In this document: piece by piece, positions 8,361-15,898 of the stretch
How the letters are laid out: every line of letters begins with the position of its first letter
Position numbering within the stretch: position 1 is the first letter of the stretch
From: Ruminococcus sp.
GTDB taxonomy: Bacteria; Bacillota_A; Clostridia; Oscillospirales; Ruminococcaceae
Assembly: GCF_024684275.1 (NCBI RefSeq)
Contig: NZ_JAIKXF010000029.1
Location: 1 to 63,481 of the forward strand
DNA length: 63,481 bases
Direction: 5' to 3'
Notes under the pieces: generated by a model
Told to the model about the DNA's origin: nothing
The model's input: only the letters and a program-made list of their open reading frames with translations
Databases searched by the model: none
Made by a program: the position numbers and the translations under genes

Positions 8361-10424
8361 ATGTCGGAAAAGAGCAATGACTGCCTGTGGATACATGAGC
8401 TGCTGTGCAGACTTAAAGATATTTCAACGGACAGCGAAAGAACGGCGCTTATTGAGCAGTATCGCCGTGATCATGCCGACGATGCAGGAAAGCTCATAAT
8501 TGACGACGCGGATACTCTCGCTGAGATGCTCATAGGTCTGAAAAACAGCAGCACAGGACATAAGCTTGCTAATCTTTCAGAGACCGAACGTGCTGAATTG
8601 CAGGAAACAGAGCATATTATCGACGAAAACCTCTTCGATTACTATTTCCAGCCTATTGTAAGTGCAAAGGACGGCGAAATATTCTCCTATGAGGCTCTTA
8701 TGAGACCTAAGAGCAGTATGAAGCTCACCCCCTACCATATATTGAAGTATGCGACACTTGTCAACAGACTTCCCGATATTGAGCGCGGAACATTCCTCAA
8801 TGTACTCGGCATAATAGACCTGCGAAAGGAGGATTTCCTCGGCAGGTCGGTATTTATAAACAGTATCCCTGAAGCCAGACTGGGTATGGACGATTTCAGG
8901 CGCGTAACGAAAATGCTTCTGAAGCATTCTGATACTGCGGTTGTCGAGATGACCGAGCAGACAGAGATAGACGACGAGAGACTTGAGGCTCTTAAAGAGA
9001 GATACCGGAATATGGGCGTAAAAATGGCTATCGACGATTACGGCTCAGGATATTCAAATGCAGGCAATCTCCTTCGCTATATGCCAAACTTCGTAAAGAT
9101 AGACCGCTCGCTGCTTACTGATATTCAGAACAGCTCGAAAAAGCGCCATTTCGTAAGAGAAATAATCCATTTCTGCCACGAAAATGACATTCTTGCGTTG
9201 GCAGAGGGTGTTGAGACCGAGAAAGAGCTCCATACCGTAATACTTCTTGGAGCAGACCTGATACAAGGTTATTTTACGGCAAGACCTGCACCTGAGATAA
9301 TCAGTTCTATCCCCGAGGACATCAAGCAGATGATAAAGCGCTATCATCAGGAGCGTGAGGACGGTATCGGACAGCAGGTATATATTGCCGATATATCCGA
9401 GCGCATAATCCTCGAAAGACTTATGAAAACAGGTATGAAATGCGTCATAGTCGGTTCTAACGGCAGCGGCGACATCAGTGTCGAGGGCAGTACAGAGCTT
9501 GACAGCCAGATACGCATTGAAACGCGAAAGGGCTACAGAGGCAGGATAACTCTTGAAAACGCATGGCTCAGCACTATAAAGAACAAGCCCTGCATAGATA
9601 TCGGTGAGGACAACGAGGTAACACTTGTGCTCAGCGGCGATAACAAGCTGGATATGGGCGGAATACGTGTTCCCCAGTCATCTAAGCTCACCATAGCAGG
9701 TGAGGGCAGGCTTGAAATAAATGTAACAGGCAAGGAATTCTACGGCATAGGCAACGGAGCAGGACTGTGGCACGGCGATATAACCTTTGAGCAGTCGGGC
9801 AGAATAACCGTTAATGCAGACGGCGAAAAGGGAGTTGCCATAGGTTCGGGAAACGGCGGCGTTATCAACATCAACACAGGTCAGTACCGACTGAATGTAC
9901 AGGGCGACGTCAACGTAGGTATCGGAGCTCTTTATGCCGAGAGCGACATGGTGATACACGACTGTGACATCGGTATGGAGATGAATTCTGCAAGAGGAAC
10001 GGCTATCGGCTCTATCGGCAAGAGCGATTTTATCACTATTTTCAAGACCTCAATAAAGGTATTCATGACGGGTATCGAGCTTGTGGGCATAGGAACTCTT
10101 GACGGCGAAAAGACCGAGTTTGCTATCAGAGAAGCCAGCTGCTTCATAACCATAAAGGGGGAGCGCTGCTCGGCTATCGCGGCACTTGAAGGCATCACAG
10201 ATACTTCTATCGACAGAGCAGCCTTCGGTCTCACCGTATCGGGCAGGCAGGCTCTTGGCATAGGCGGCTTTACGAAGGATACCACTATCCACCATAACGA
10301 AGCCGAGGTACATATAAAGGTAGATACGCCCATAGATATAAACAATTATATCGACCGCCAGCGTATAAGCATAGATAAAACTTCCTTTGATATAATGTAT
10401 AACGGAAAAGAGTTTACACTTTAA
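8361..10424 (+). CDS. EAL-domain c-di-GMP phosphodiesterase with C-terminal beta-helix-like domain
   Basis: 687 residues from ATG 8361, set by GGGGGGAG just upstream. Residues 93-330 form an EAL domain with its catalytic and metal residues visible: EALMRP (Glu111), VFINSIPEA, VVEMTEQTE, AIDDYGSGYSN, FVKIDRSLL, ALAEGVET and QGYF. It should hydrolyse cyclic di-GMP in the cytoplasm; no signal peptide or membrane helix exists. Residues 365-670 are a Gly- and Asn-rich run of short strands (GVAIGSGNGGVININTGQ, AIGSIGKSDFITIF, SAIAALEG, ALGIGGF) like a right-handed beta-helix or a carbohydrate-binding repeat domain. That combination in a soluble protein is unusual. No GGDEF partner lies nearby. Confidence 0.88.
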   Translation: MSEKSNDCLWIHELLCRLKDISTDSERTALIEQYRRDHADDAGKLIIDDADTLAEMLIGLKNSSTGHKLANLSETERAELQETEHIIDENLFDYYFQPIVSAKDGEIFSYEALMRPKSSMKLTPYHILKYATLVNRLPDIERGTFLNVLGIIDLRKEDFLGRSVFINSIPEARLGMDDFRRVTKMLLKHSDTAVVEMTEQTEIDDERLEALKERYRNMGVKMAIDDYGSGYSNAGNLLRYMPNFVKIDRSLLTDIQNSSKKRHFVREIIHFCHENDILALAEGVETEKELHTVILLGADLIQGYFTARPAPEIISSIPEDIKQMIKRYHQEREDGIGQQVYIADISERIILERLMKTGMKCVIVGSNGSGDISVEGSTELDSQIRIETRKGYRGRITLENAWLSTIKNKPCIDIGEDNEVTLVLSGDNKLDMGGIRVPQSSKLTIAGEGRLEINVTGKEFYGIGNGAGLWHGDITFEQSGRITVNADGEKGVAIGSGNGGVININTGQYRLNVQGDVNVGIGALYAESDMVIHDCDIGMEMNSARGTAIGSIGKSDFITIFKTSIKVFMTGIELVGIGTLDGEKTEFAIREASCFITIKGERCSAIAALEGITDTSIDRAAFGLTVSGRQALGIGGFTKDTTIHHNEAEVHIKVDTPIDINNYIDRQRISIDKTSFDIMYNGKEFTL

Positions 10425-10467
10425 AAAGGGACGGCGTTTAGTCGGATATAATATATAGCAGATATTG

Positions 10468-10502
10468 CCCCGAGGCGTTTAATAATGCTTCGGGGTATTA
10501 TA
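10468..10502 (+). terminator. Terminator after EAL gene
   Basis: CCCCGAGGC (10468-10476) pairs with GCTTCGGGG (10487-10495) with one wobble; a T-rich tail follows. Confidence 0.55.
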
Positions 10503-10565
10503 TCTTTATTTTGCCACTTAGATAAATCATAATATAACGCTAGAACTTGCTGAGCCCATGAACGG

Positions 10566-10800
10566 GATTCCAAAGGGACTGTGTTCCTTTGGCAGAGTCC
10601 AGAGACAGCGTCTCTGGTGGGGGGGCAAGCTTAACAAGCCCGTCCCCTTTGTCGCCGTGCGACATCTCCCCACACTGTGGGGAGTAACCCCGCAGTTACG
10701 AAGGCGCTTCGCAAGGGTGAATCCCGAAAACAATCCAGTGAATTGTTTTCGGGAGAGGGACGCCTTGCAAGTGAAGGCGTCCCTTAACGGGGGGGGGCGA
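10566..10800. repeat. Palindrome-rich intergenic repeat island
   Basis: No gene. It holds a chain of nearly perfect short palindromes: CCAAAGG...CCTTTGG (10570-10592), CCAGAGAC...GTCTCTGG (10599-10617), CTCCCCACA-C-TGTGGGGAG (10666-10684), GTAAC...GTTAC (just after), a 13-bp-arm hairpin at about 10722-10754, and AGGGACGCC...GGCGTCCCT at about 10757-10785. The GACATCTCCC-ACACTGT-GGGAGT module recurs in inverted orientation at about 12728-12765. Confidence 0.7.
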
Positions 10801-10966
10801 GGACACCAGCCCTACACTTTTTCAACGGGCGGATATTATCCGCTCTCTTTTATTGTAAAAACAAAAAAATATATCCCGAAATGTTACGCAGCCCCTGCTG
10901 CTGATGAATAGATATTATGAAAGCCAACACAATGCATTGCTAAAGCTTTACAAGAGGTGATGAACT

Positions 10967-11542
10967 ATGACAAATGAAGAAATACAGAATGCAGCGGAAA
11001 AATCAAAGGAAAATGCTCAGAGAGCCATCTTTGATCGTTATTTCAGCTATGTATACACTATTATTTTCAGCAAGCTCCGAAGCTGTGCAAGCCGCGAGGA
11101 TATTGAGGAATGTGTGGGAGATGTTTTCTCTGACATATACATATACTATGAGGAGAGCAAGGCTGTAAACGGCGATATATCAGGCTTTGTGGGAACTGTA
11201 GCGCGGCGTAAGGCTATTAATGTCTTTAACCGCATTACACGTAGAACTGTACCTGCGGTCTCAGTTGACAGCGAAGAAGCTGCGGCTATAGAGGCTCCAG
11301 ACAATACAGTTGAGACCGTGGAGCGCAGAGAGCTCCGCAGTACACTGCTCAGGTGCATAGAGGAACTGGGCGAGCCTGATTCCACCATAATCATGCAGAA
11401 GTATTTTTTCGACCGCAGCTCAAAGGAAATAGGCGAGCTTGTTTCAATGACGCCCGAAAACGTCCGTGTGCGCAGCGGCAGGGCACTTGACAGGCTCAGA
11501 AAGCAGCTGGAAAATCTTGGGATAAAGGAGTGTAATATATGA
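10967..11542 (+). CDS. ECF-type RNA polymerase sigma factor
   Basis: 191 residues. Region 2 (AIFDRYFSYVYTIIFSKL, then DIEECVGDVFSDIYIYYEES) and region 4 (ELGEPDSTIIMQKYFF through SKEIGELVSMTPENVRVRSGRALDRLRKQL) match sigma-70 family extracytoplasmic-function factors. AAGAGGTGATG lies before the ATG. It overlaps the next gene by 4 bp (ATGA), so sigma and the membrane-bound PASTA protein are translationally coupled, the usual arrangement of a sigma factor and its anti-sigma factor. Confidence 0.92.
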   Translation: MTNEEIQNAAEKSKENAQRAIFDRYFSYVYTIIFSKLRSCASREDIEECVGDVFSDIYIYYEESKAVNGDISGFVGTVARRKAINVFNRITRRTVPAVSVDSEEAAAIEAPDNTVETVERRELRSTLLRCIEELGEPDSTIIMQKYFFDRSSKEIGELVSMTPENVRVRSGRALDRLRKQLENLGIKECNI

Positions 11543-12654
11543 ACGATAAGGAACTCGGTTTTGATGCTCTTGAAACAGCAGACGACGAGGAGATAAGACG
11601 CATTGCTGCTGACTGTCCTGCTTCACCCGAAGAAAAGGAAAGGATGTTCAAGTTGAGCAGAAAGATATATAATGAAAGAACAAACGAAAGTAATGAAGCT
11701 CATGCCGATGAAGTATCGGGCGTTGAGCAGTATAAAAAGCCCATATGGCAAAAGATAGTGTCCTTAGCCGCCGCCCTTGCGCTGGTTGCAGGACTTGGTA
11801 CGGGAGGCTATATGCTTCTCAGACATGAGAAATGGGAGCCGCTGATTGATGTAAGTGAAGAACGACTCCCGGAAAGCAATTACACTTTCGGAGACCTTAA
11901 TAACGGCACCGAAGCTGATAATGCTGAGGCAGAGAAAATAGAAATGCTCGACTTCACGGCTATGAATGCAGAGCTTGCAAAGGAACAGCTTAAAATTCGC
12001 GGACTTAACTGTGAAGTTATAAAGCAGTCAAGCAGCGAAGTGCTGCCAAACTATGTAATAAGAACAGAGCCCGAAGCAGGCACCGAGCTAAAACAGGGCG
12101 ATACTGTGATATTATATGTAAGCATGGGTTCAGAGGGTGAGAACGTCACAGTAGATGATTATATCGGAAAAATGGCTGAGGACGCTTCCATTATGGCAGG
12201 CTACAAGAACTTTAAGGTATACACTTATGAGATACCTTCCAACGAACCGCAGGGCACAGTAGTTGAACAGTATCCTGCGGCAGGAAATGAGGCGGTTTCG
12301 GGAGGAAATGTAACCCTATTTACTTCTAAGGGCGGCTATACCGCAGGTGAGATAACCTACAAATTTATAGTTCCCGATGACATAAACGGAAGATATGCCG
12401 TAGATTTTATATGGACTGACGGAGATGGAATAACAAAGGTAGAGTCAAGCGGTAATTTTGTGCTGCCTGAGTATGGGAATGTGGTTCTTACAGAGATAAG
12501 TGGAAAGGGGAATGGATGCGAAGCAACAGCGTATTTAACAAACCTTGAAAATAATAAAAAAGCAGAGCTGGGACATTATATCCTTGACTTTGATAAGGGA
12601 GACTATACTGTAATTGATGAGGATATAGAGGGAGCATTTGAAGCAATAAAGTAA
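11539..12654 (+). CDS. Membrane-anchored PASTA-domain protein, probable anti-sigma factor
   Basis: 371 residues. A cytoplasmic part of about 72 residues (EEIRRIAADCPASPEEKERMF) precedes one membrane helix (KIVSLAAALALVAGLGTGGYML, about 73-93). Outside are two PASTA-like repeats: AKEQLKIRGLNCEVIK...VIRTEPEAGTELKQGDTVILYVS, and MAEDASIMAGYKNFKVYTYE...VVEQYPAAGNEAVSGGNVTLFTS. A C-terminal beta-rich domain of about 100 residues follows. PASTA repeats sense muropeptides or lipid II in kinases such as PrkC; here they sit on a probable anti-sigma protein. The inference is that cell-wall state controls the adjacent sigma factor. A terminator follows directly. Confidence 0.85.
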   Translation: MNDKELGFDALETADDEEIRRIAADCPASPEEKERMFKLSRKIYNERTNESNEAHADEVSGVEQYKKPIWQKIVSLAAALALVAGLGTGGYMLLRHEKWEPLIDVSEERLPESNYTFGDLNNGTEADNAEAEKIEMLDFTAMNAELAKEQLKIRGLNCEVIKQSSSEVLPNYVIRTEPEAGTELKQGDTVILYVSMGSEGENVTVDDYIGKMAEDASIMAGYKNFKVYTYEIPSNEPQGTVVEQYPAAGNEAVSGGNVTLFTSKGGYTAGEITYKFIVPDDINGRYAVDFIWTDGDGITKVESSGNFVLPEYGNVVLTEISGKGNGCEATAYLTNLENNKKAELGHYILDFDKGDYTVIDEDIEGAFEAIK

Positions 12655-12662
12655 ATACACAG

Positions 12663-12690
12663 AAAAAAGGAAGCGAAAGCTTCCTTTTTT
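12663..12690 (+). terminator. Rho-independent terminator of sigma/anti-sigma operon
   Basis: AAAAAAGGAAGC-GAAA-GCTTCCTTTTTT: a GNRA-capped perfect stem with a T-run. Confidence 0.85.
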
Positions 12691-12714
12691 CATTATAGGG
12701 GCGCCGATGAAATA

Positions 12715-12860
12715 ACCCCATTGTAGGGGACGGTGACTCCCTACAGTGTAGGGAGATGTCCGAAGGACAGAGGGTCGCGGCTTCTGTTGGAAGTCCTCGA
12801 CGTCCCACAAATAAAGTGAGACTAACGGGCTGTCGGGGACGCCAGCCCCTACATTTTTAC
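12715..12860. repeat. Second copy of palindrome-rich intergenic repeat
   Basis: Contains CTCCCTACA-G-TGTAGGGAG (about 12737-12755), GTCC-GAA-GGAC and a terminal GGGGACGCCAGCCCCTACA module. In inverted orientation it shares the palindrome module with the island at 10566-10800, and its end module resembles GAGGACACCAGCCCTACA at about 10799-10817. Confidence 0.6.
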
Positions 12861-12941
12861 TGCTTTTTGTTAATATTTACCATGCAAAGCACAGCAAAAT
12901 CAGCTTCTCACTGTGCAACTCTACAATGTTACTAAAAAATC

Positions 12942-12986
12942 ACAATATTGTATTGACAAACAATATTATACGCCGTATAATATTGT
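12942..12986 (+). promoter_or_regulatory. PadR-type operator overlapping a consensus promoter
   Basis: TTGACA (12953-12958), 17-bp spacer and TATAAT (12976-12981) form a consensus promoter. A perfect 12-bp inverted repeat (12960-12971 with 12975-12986, 3-bp centre) covers the spacer and the -10 box. A second short palindrome ACAATATTGT (12942-12951) just upstream repeats the outer half-site. The PadR gene starts 84 bp downstream, so autorepression by blocking polymerase is the simple reading. Confidence 0.8.
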
Positions 12987-13069
12987 CAGAGCTTGAATAT
13001 TGGAACTGATAAAATATTACAGACAAAACAAGTTCAAGCATAATAACTGAATACGAAAGGAGAAGGACT

Positions 13070-13402
13070 ATGGGTTTTTCTATCAATGCAGGGCTTCTCG
13101 ACGCTATGGTGCTATCGATAGTTCAGAACAACGACACCTACGGCTATGAGATAACCCAGTATCTGCGAAAGGCTGTGGACATCTCGGAATCAACATTGTA
13201 TCCCGTCCTCAGACGCTTGCAGAAAGGCGAGCTCCTTGAAACTTATGATAAGGAGTTCATGGGCAGGAACAGGCGGTACTACCGAATAACGCCGCAGGGA
13301 AACGATTCACTGGAGGAATACCGTGAGGAATGGCGGAGCCACAAAAAGAAGATAGATAGTATTTTATTGAATGAGGGAGCTGAAAGCAATGAACAAACTT
13401 GA
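13070..13402 (+). CDS. PadR-family transcriptional regulator
   Basis: 110 residues. Winged-helix protein with the PadR pattern LDAMVLSIVQNNDTYGYEITQYL, STLYPVLRRLQKGELLETY and RRYYRITPQGNDSLEEYREEW. AAAGGAGAAGG precedes the ATG. It likely binds the palindrome over its own promoter. It overlaps the next gene and is coupled to DUF1700- and DUF4097-type envelope proteins, a common set in Firmicutes. Confidence 0.93.
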   Translation: MGFSINAGLLDAMVLSIVQNNDTYGYEITQYLRKAVDISESTLYPVLRRLQKGELLETYDKEFMGRNRRYYRITPQGNDSLEEYREEWRSHKKKIDSILLNEGAESNEQT

Positions 13403-14009
13403 ATTTCTGACGAGATTAAGGAACAGCCTTGAAAGAGGCGGTATGCCTGTTGAGGATATAAACGACGCGCTTACATATTATGAGGAAGTATTCATGGACG
13501 CTGGTTTCGGCAAGGAGGAGGAAACTGCTGCTTCTATGGGAATGCCCGAGGACGTAGCAGTGAATATTCTCCGCGAGAGCGGTATCACACCGCCTCCGCC
13601 GCCTGTACCGCAGAATATTGCCGCAGCACCTCAGCCGAAGAAGAAAAAGCCATCGGGCGGTGCAATTGCAGCAAGCATCATTATCGGAGTTCTGACATTC
13701 CCAATATGGCTGCCTTTGCTTATCGTAGCAGTAGTAATGCTTTTCGTTATCATAGTGGTGCTTTTTTCACTGGTAATTGCGTTCATCGCAGCAGGCATTG
13801 GTCTTATCTTTGGCGGCATTGCATTGCTCTTTGAGCTTCCGTCGATAGCTCTTATGGCATTGGGTGCAGGCTTCATCATCACAGGTCTTGTGATACTTAT
13901 CTGCAAGCCTGTTTTCGGAGCAGCTATACCTGCCTGCGGCAGAGGCATAAAGAAGCTTTTTACATGGGTAGGCGGATTATTCAAAAAGGGAGGAAAAGAA
14001 AATGTATGA
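13389..14009 (+). CDS. DUF1700 (HAAS-type) membrane protein
   Basis: 206 residues from ATG 13389, preceded by GAGGGAGCTG; the upstream in-frame ATG 13371 lies inside padR without a ribosome site. Residues 1-65 (NKLEFLTRLRNSLERGGMP, ALTYYEEVFMDAG, AASMGMPEDVAVNIL) are the helical DUF1700/HAAS domain. After a Pro- and Lys-rich hinge come three or four long hydrophobic segments (about 85-185). The cytoplasmic domain is thought to take part in signalling with PadR-type regulators. It overlaps padR by 14 bp and the next gene by 8 bp. Confidence 0.85.
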   Translation: MNKLEFLTRLRNSLERGGMPVEDINDALTYYEEVFMDAGFGKEEETAASMGMPEDVAVNILRESGITPPPPPVPQNIAAAPQPKKKKPSGGAIAASIIIGVLTFPIWLPLLIVAVVMLFVIIVVLFSLVIAFIAAGIGLIFGGIALLFELPSIALMALGAGFIITGLVILICKPVFGAAIPACGRGIKKLFTWVGGLFKKGGKENV

Positions 14010-14874
14010 GAATAATAATGGGATAACACAGGAGATACAGACAGCTCCTCAGAAAAAGAGCAGCGGAAACTGGGTATGGATAACATTTCTGATTTTAGGC
14101 GTGGTATTGCTGGTTACCGGAATTATCCTTTTCAACAATACCGATTTCAAGAGACACGGCAAGATAAAGGACTTCAGCGAGAGCTTCAGTGCAGCTGATG
14201 TAGAGAGAGTGAACCTTGAAATAGGCTGGGCAGACCTTACCGTAAGCAAGAGCAATGACGATAAGATATATGTTGAGGCTAAGAATGTGCCCGAGGGGTT
14301 TACAGCGGATGTAAAGGGCGACACATTCTCGACAGATTTTGACAATGAGAAGATACATATCGGTATGCTCCCTGCGTGGCTCAAAAATGATGATAACGAA
14401 ACAGTTGTTGATATAAAGCTCCCTGATAAGGAGTACGCAAGCTTTGTTCTTGATCTTGGGGCAGGCGAGACGAGCGCTGCAGGCTTCAGCTGCGGCAAAT
14501 TCAGGATAGAATGCGGAGCAGGAGAGGTGACATTTGAGGACATCGAATGTGAGACAGGAAGCTTTGACTGCGGAGCAGGCGAAGTGAATATTAAGGGTAT
14601 CAAGTGCGATGAAAAGCTGTATATCAACGGCGGAGCAGGCGAGGTAAATATTTCAAGTGCGGTTCTCGGCGGAATAGAGGCTGACCAGGGGGTAGGTGAG
14701 CTGAACTTCACAGGAACCGTAAACGGCGACATTGACATTGACGGCGGAGTAGGTGAGATAATCGTAAATCTTACCAATCCCGAGAGTGACTTTGTTGGCA
14801 GCGGCAGCAAGTACAAGCTGGATATAGATACAGGTGTTGGCTCAAAGACAGTAAACTATAATGTTTCGCGCTGA
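14002..14874 (+). CDS. DUF4097-type beta-helical membrane protein
   Basis: 290 residues. A short cytoplasmic tail is followed by one membrane helix (WVWITFLILGVVLLVTGIIL, about 25-45). The exported part is a repeating beta-structure with GAGE and GVGE turns (LDLGAGETSAAGF, IECGAGEVTFEDIEC, FDCGAGEVNIKGI, INGGAGEVNISS, GGVGEIIVN), the DUF4097 pattern. Three of the repeats carry paired Cys. Proteins of this kind accompany PadR/DUF1700 units and probably monitor or protect the cell surface; the exact role is not established. Confidence 0.85.
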   Translation: MYENNNGITQEIQTAPQKKSSGNWVWITFLILGVVLLVTGIILFNNTDFKRHGKIKDFSESFSAADVERVNLEIGWADLTVSKSNDDKIYVEAKNVPEGFTADVKGDTFSTDFDNEKIHIGMLPAWLKNDDNETVVDIKLPDKEYASFVLDLGAGETSAAGFSCGKFRIECGAGEVTFEDIECETGSFDCGAGEVNIKGIKCDEKLYINGGAGEVNISSAVLGGIEADQGVGELNFTGTVNGDIDIDGGVGEIIVNLTNPESDFVGSGSKYKLDIDTGVGSKTVNYNVSR

Positions 14875-14879
14875 AGGCC

Positions 14880-15086
14880 ATGCTTGACCACACAAAAATA
14901 AAAAAAGGCGACCGTGTCCGACACCGACTTTTCGGAGTTGGAACGGTCACCGATACACTGCCGCTGGGAGGCGACACAGTAGTTACCATAGAATTTGACA
15001 ATGGAACTACAAGAAAGCTCTGCGCTGAGATAGCCAATCTGGAAAGTGCGGAAGCTCCCGAACATGATATAGATGATATAGATTAA
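14880..15086 (+). CDS. Small UvrD/PcrA tudor-like domain protein
   Basis: 68 residues starting 5 bp after the previous stop, with GAAGG upstream. The sequence KIKKGDRVRHRLFGVGTVTD...VVTIEFDNGTTRKLCAEIANLE matches the small C-terminal tudor-like module that ends PcrA/UvrD helicases and contacts RNA polymerase. It is free-standing here. Last gene of the PadR operon; whether it is functionally linked to the envelope genes is unclear. Confidence 0.65.
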   Translation: MLDHTKIKKGDRVRHRLFGVGTVTDTLPLGGDTVVTIEFDNGTTRKLCAEIANLESAEAPEHDIDDID

Positions 15087-15099
15087 AAATCAGCCCGTA

Positions 15100-15234
15100 T
15101 AAATCAAAATTTAATGATGTAGGGGCGCACAATGTGCGCCCGCAAACATACACATCAATTTTGACACGGGCGAACAATGTTCGCCCCTACAATACAAATT
15201 TTTCGGGACGCCAAAGGCGTTAAATTATGATTTA
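15100..15234. repeat. MITE-like element, copy A (135 bp)
   Basis: Ends TAAATCAAAATTTAA and TTAAATTATGATTTA are inverted repeats with one mismatch. Inside are two palindromes, GGGGCGCACA-ATGTGCGCCC and GGGCGAACA-ATGTTCGCCCC. The whole element is nearly the exact reverse complement of copy B (39201-39335) and has the same length. Confidence 0.8.
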
Positions 15235-15242
15235 TAAAATAA

Positions 15243-15275
15243 AAACCTGTGTCAATTGCGGCACAGGTTTTTTGG
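15243..15275 (+). terminator. Terminator of PadR operon
   Basis: AAACCTGTG (15243-15251) pairs with CACAGGTTT (15262-15270), followed by TTTTGGTTTT. Confidence 0.7.
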
Positions 15276-15343
15276 TTTTATGATACAAAAATCGACAGCG
15301 TGTTTTGTGCAGGTATACAATGCTGAAAATTATTTTTTTGAAA

Positions 15344-15388
15344 TTCAACGTGTTTGCATTGAAAAAATGCGCTTTTGGAAGCATATAT
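15344..15388 (+). promoter_or_regulatory. Shared promoter/operator, copy 1
   Basis: TTCAACG-TGTTTG-CATTGAA (one mismatch to a perfect inverted repeat) overlaps a -35 TTGAAA (15359-15364); a 17-bp spacer leads to CATATAT. The same block, nearly base for base, stands before the gene at 39636. It leads into three small genes of unknown function. Confidence 0.65.
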
Positions 15389-15447
15389 GAAAGCGTTTCC
15401 AAAGCTTCATATTCAAACCACACCCTTGACTCAGGAAAGGAGTATCA

Positions 15448-15588
15448 ATGAAAGGTCTTTATGAAACATTCAAGCTGGTCAGGCTGATGACCGACTGCGC
15501 CTGTATTCGCAGGTGCTATTTTACCACAGAAAACAAGAGGTACTGCACAAGCAGCACCGAGATGTACCTATTAAAGGAGGGAACATAA
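15448..15588 (+). CDS. Small Cys-containing protein, 46 aa, unknown
   Basis: 46 codons from ATG 15448, with AGGAAAGGAG just upstream at ideal spacing. It contains four Cys (two in TDCACIRRCYF, one after NKRY) and several Lys/Arg. Its stop overlaps the next ATG by one base, and the next gene's ribosome site (AAAGGAGGG) lies within its last codons, so the two are coupled. I recognise no family. It could be a small metal-binding or leader peptide. Confidence 0.55.
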   Translation: MKGLYETFKLVRLMTDCACIRRCYFTTENKRYCTSSTEMYLLKEGT

Positions 15589-15896
15589 TGGCAGTTTATC
15601 GCGGAGCCTACAGCGGACCTGAAATCGACAGGCTCCTTGCAAAGGCTGACCTTTCCGATGTTTTTTCGGAGCAGCGCCTCAACGGTCTGTCCTTTGAGCA
15701 GATAAGCAAGGAGGACTTTGATTCTCTTTCCGAAAAGGACGCTGACAAGGTCTACTTTGTCTATGATGAAAAAGGCAAGGTAAAACAGTATATCGGAGAA
15801 GCCGAGCTTGGCGGACCGGCTTTTACCGCAGGAAAAATGTCCGCCGTTTCAAATAATTACGTGAGTATGCTCACAGGTATCATTGAGGAGGAATAA
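15588..15896 (+). CDS. Unknown 102-aa protein, possibly phage-tail-like
   Basis: 102 residues from ATG 15588 with AAAGGAGGG upstream. It starts MAVYRGAYSGPEIDRLLAKA and contains DKVYFVYDEKGKVKQYIGEAE. The opening resembles short segments found in phage or phage-like tail and baseplate proteins, where a Y-x-G-x-Y-S-G-x-E-I-D motif is common, but this is weak evidence. No signal peptide or membrane segment. It belongs to the three-gene cassette behind the shared promoter and is separated by 2 bp from the next gene. Confidence 0.6.
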   Translation: MAVYRGAYSGPEIDRLLAKADLSDVFSEQRLNGLSFEQISKEDFDSLSEKDADKVYFVYDEKGKVKQYIGEAELGGPAFTAGKMSAVSNNYVSMLTGIIEEE

Positions 15897-15898
15897 AA

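Noticed and set aside
10558..10911. 117-aa plus-strand open frame in the palindrome island
   Set aside because: Composed of palindromic repeats; no ribosome site and low-complexity composition. Treated as non-coding.
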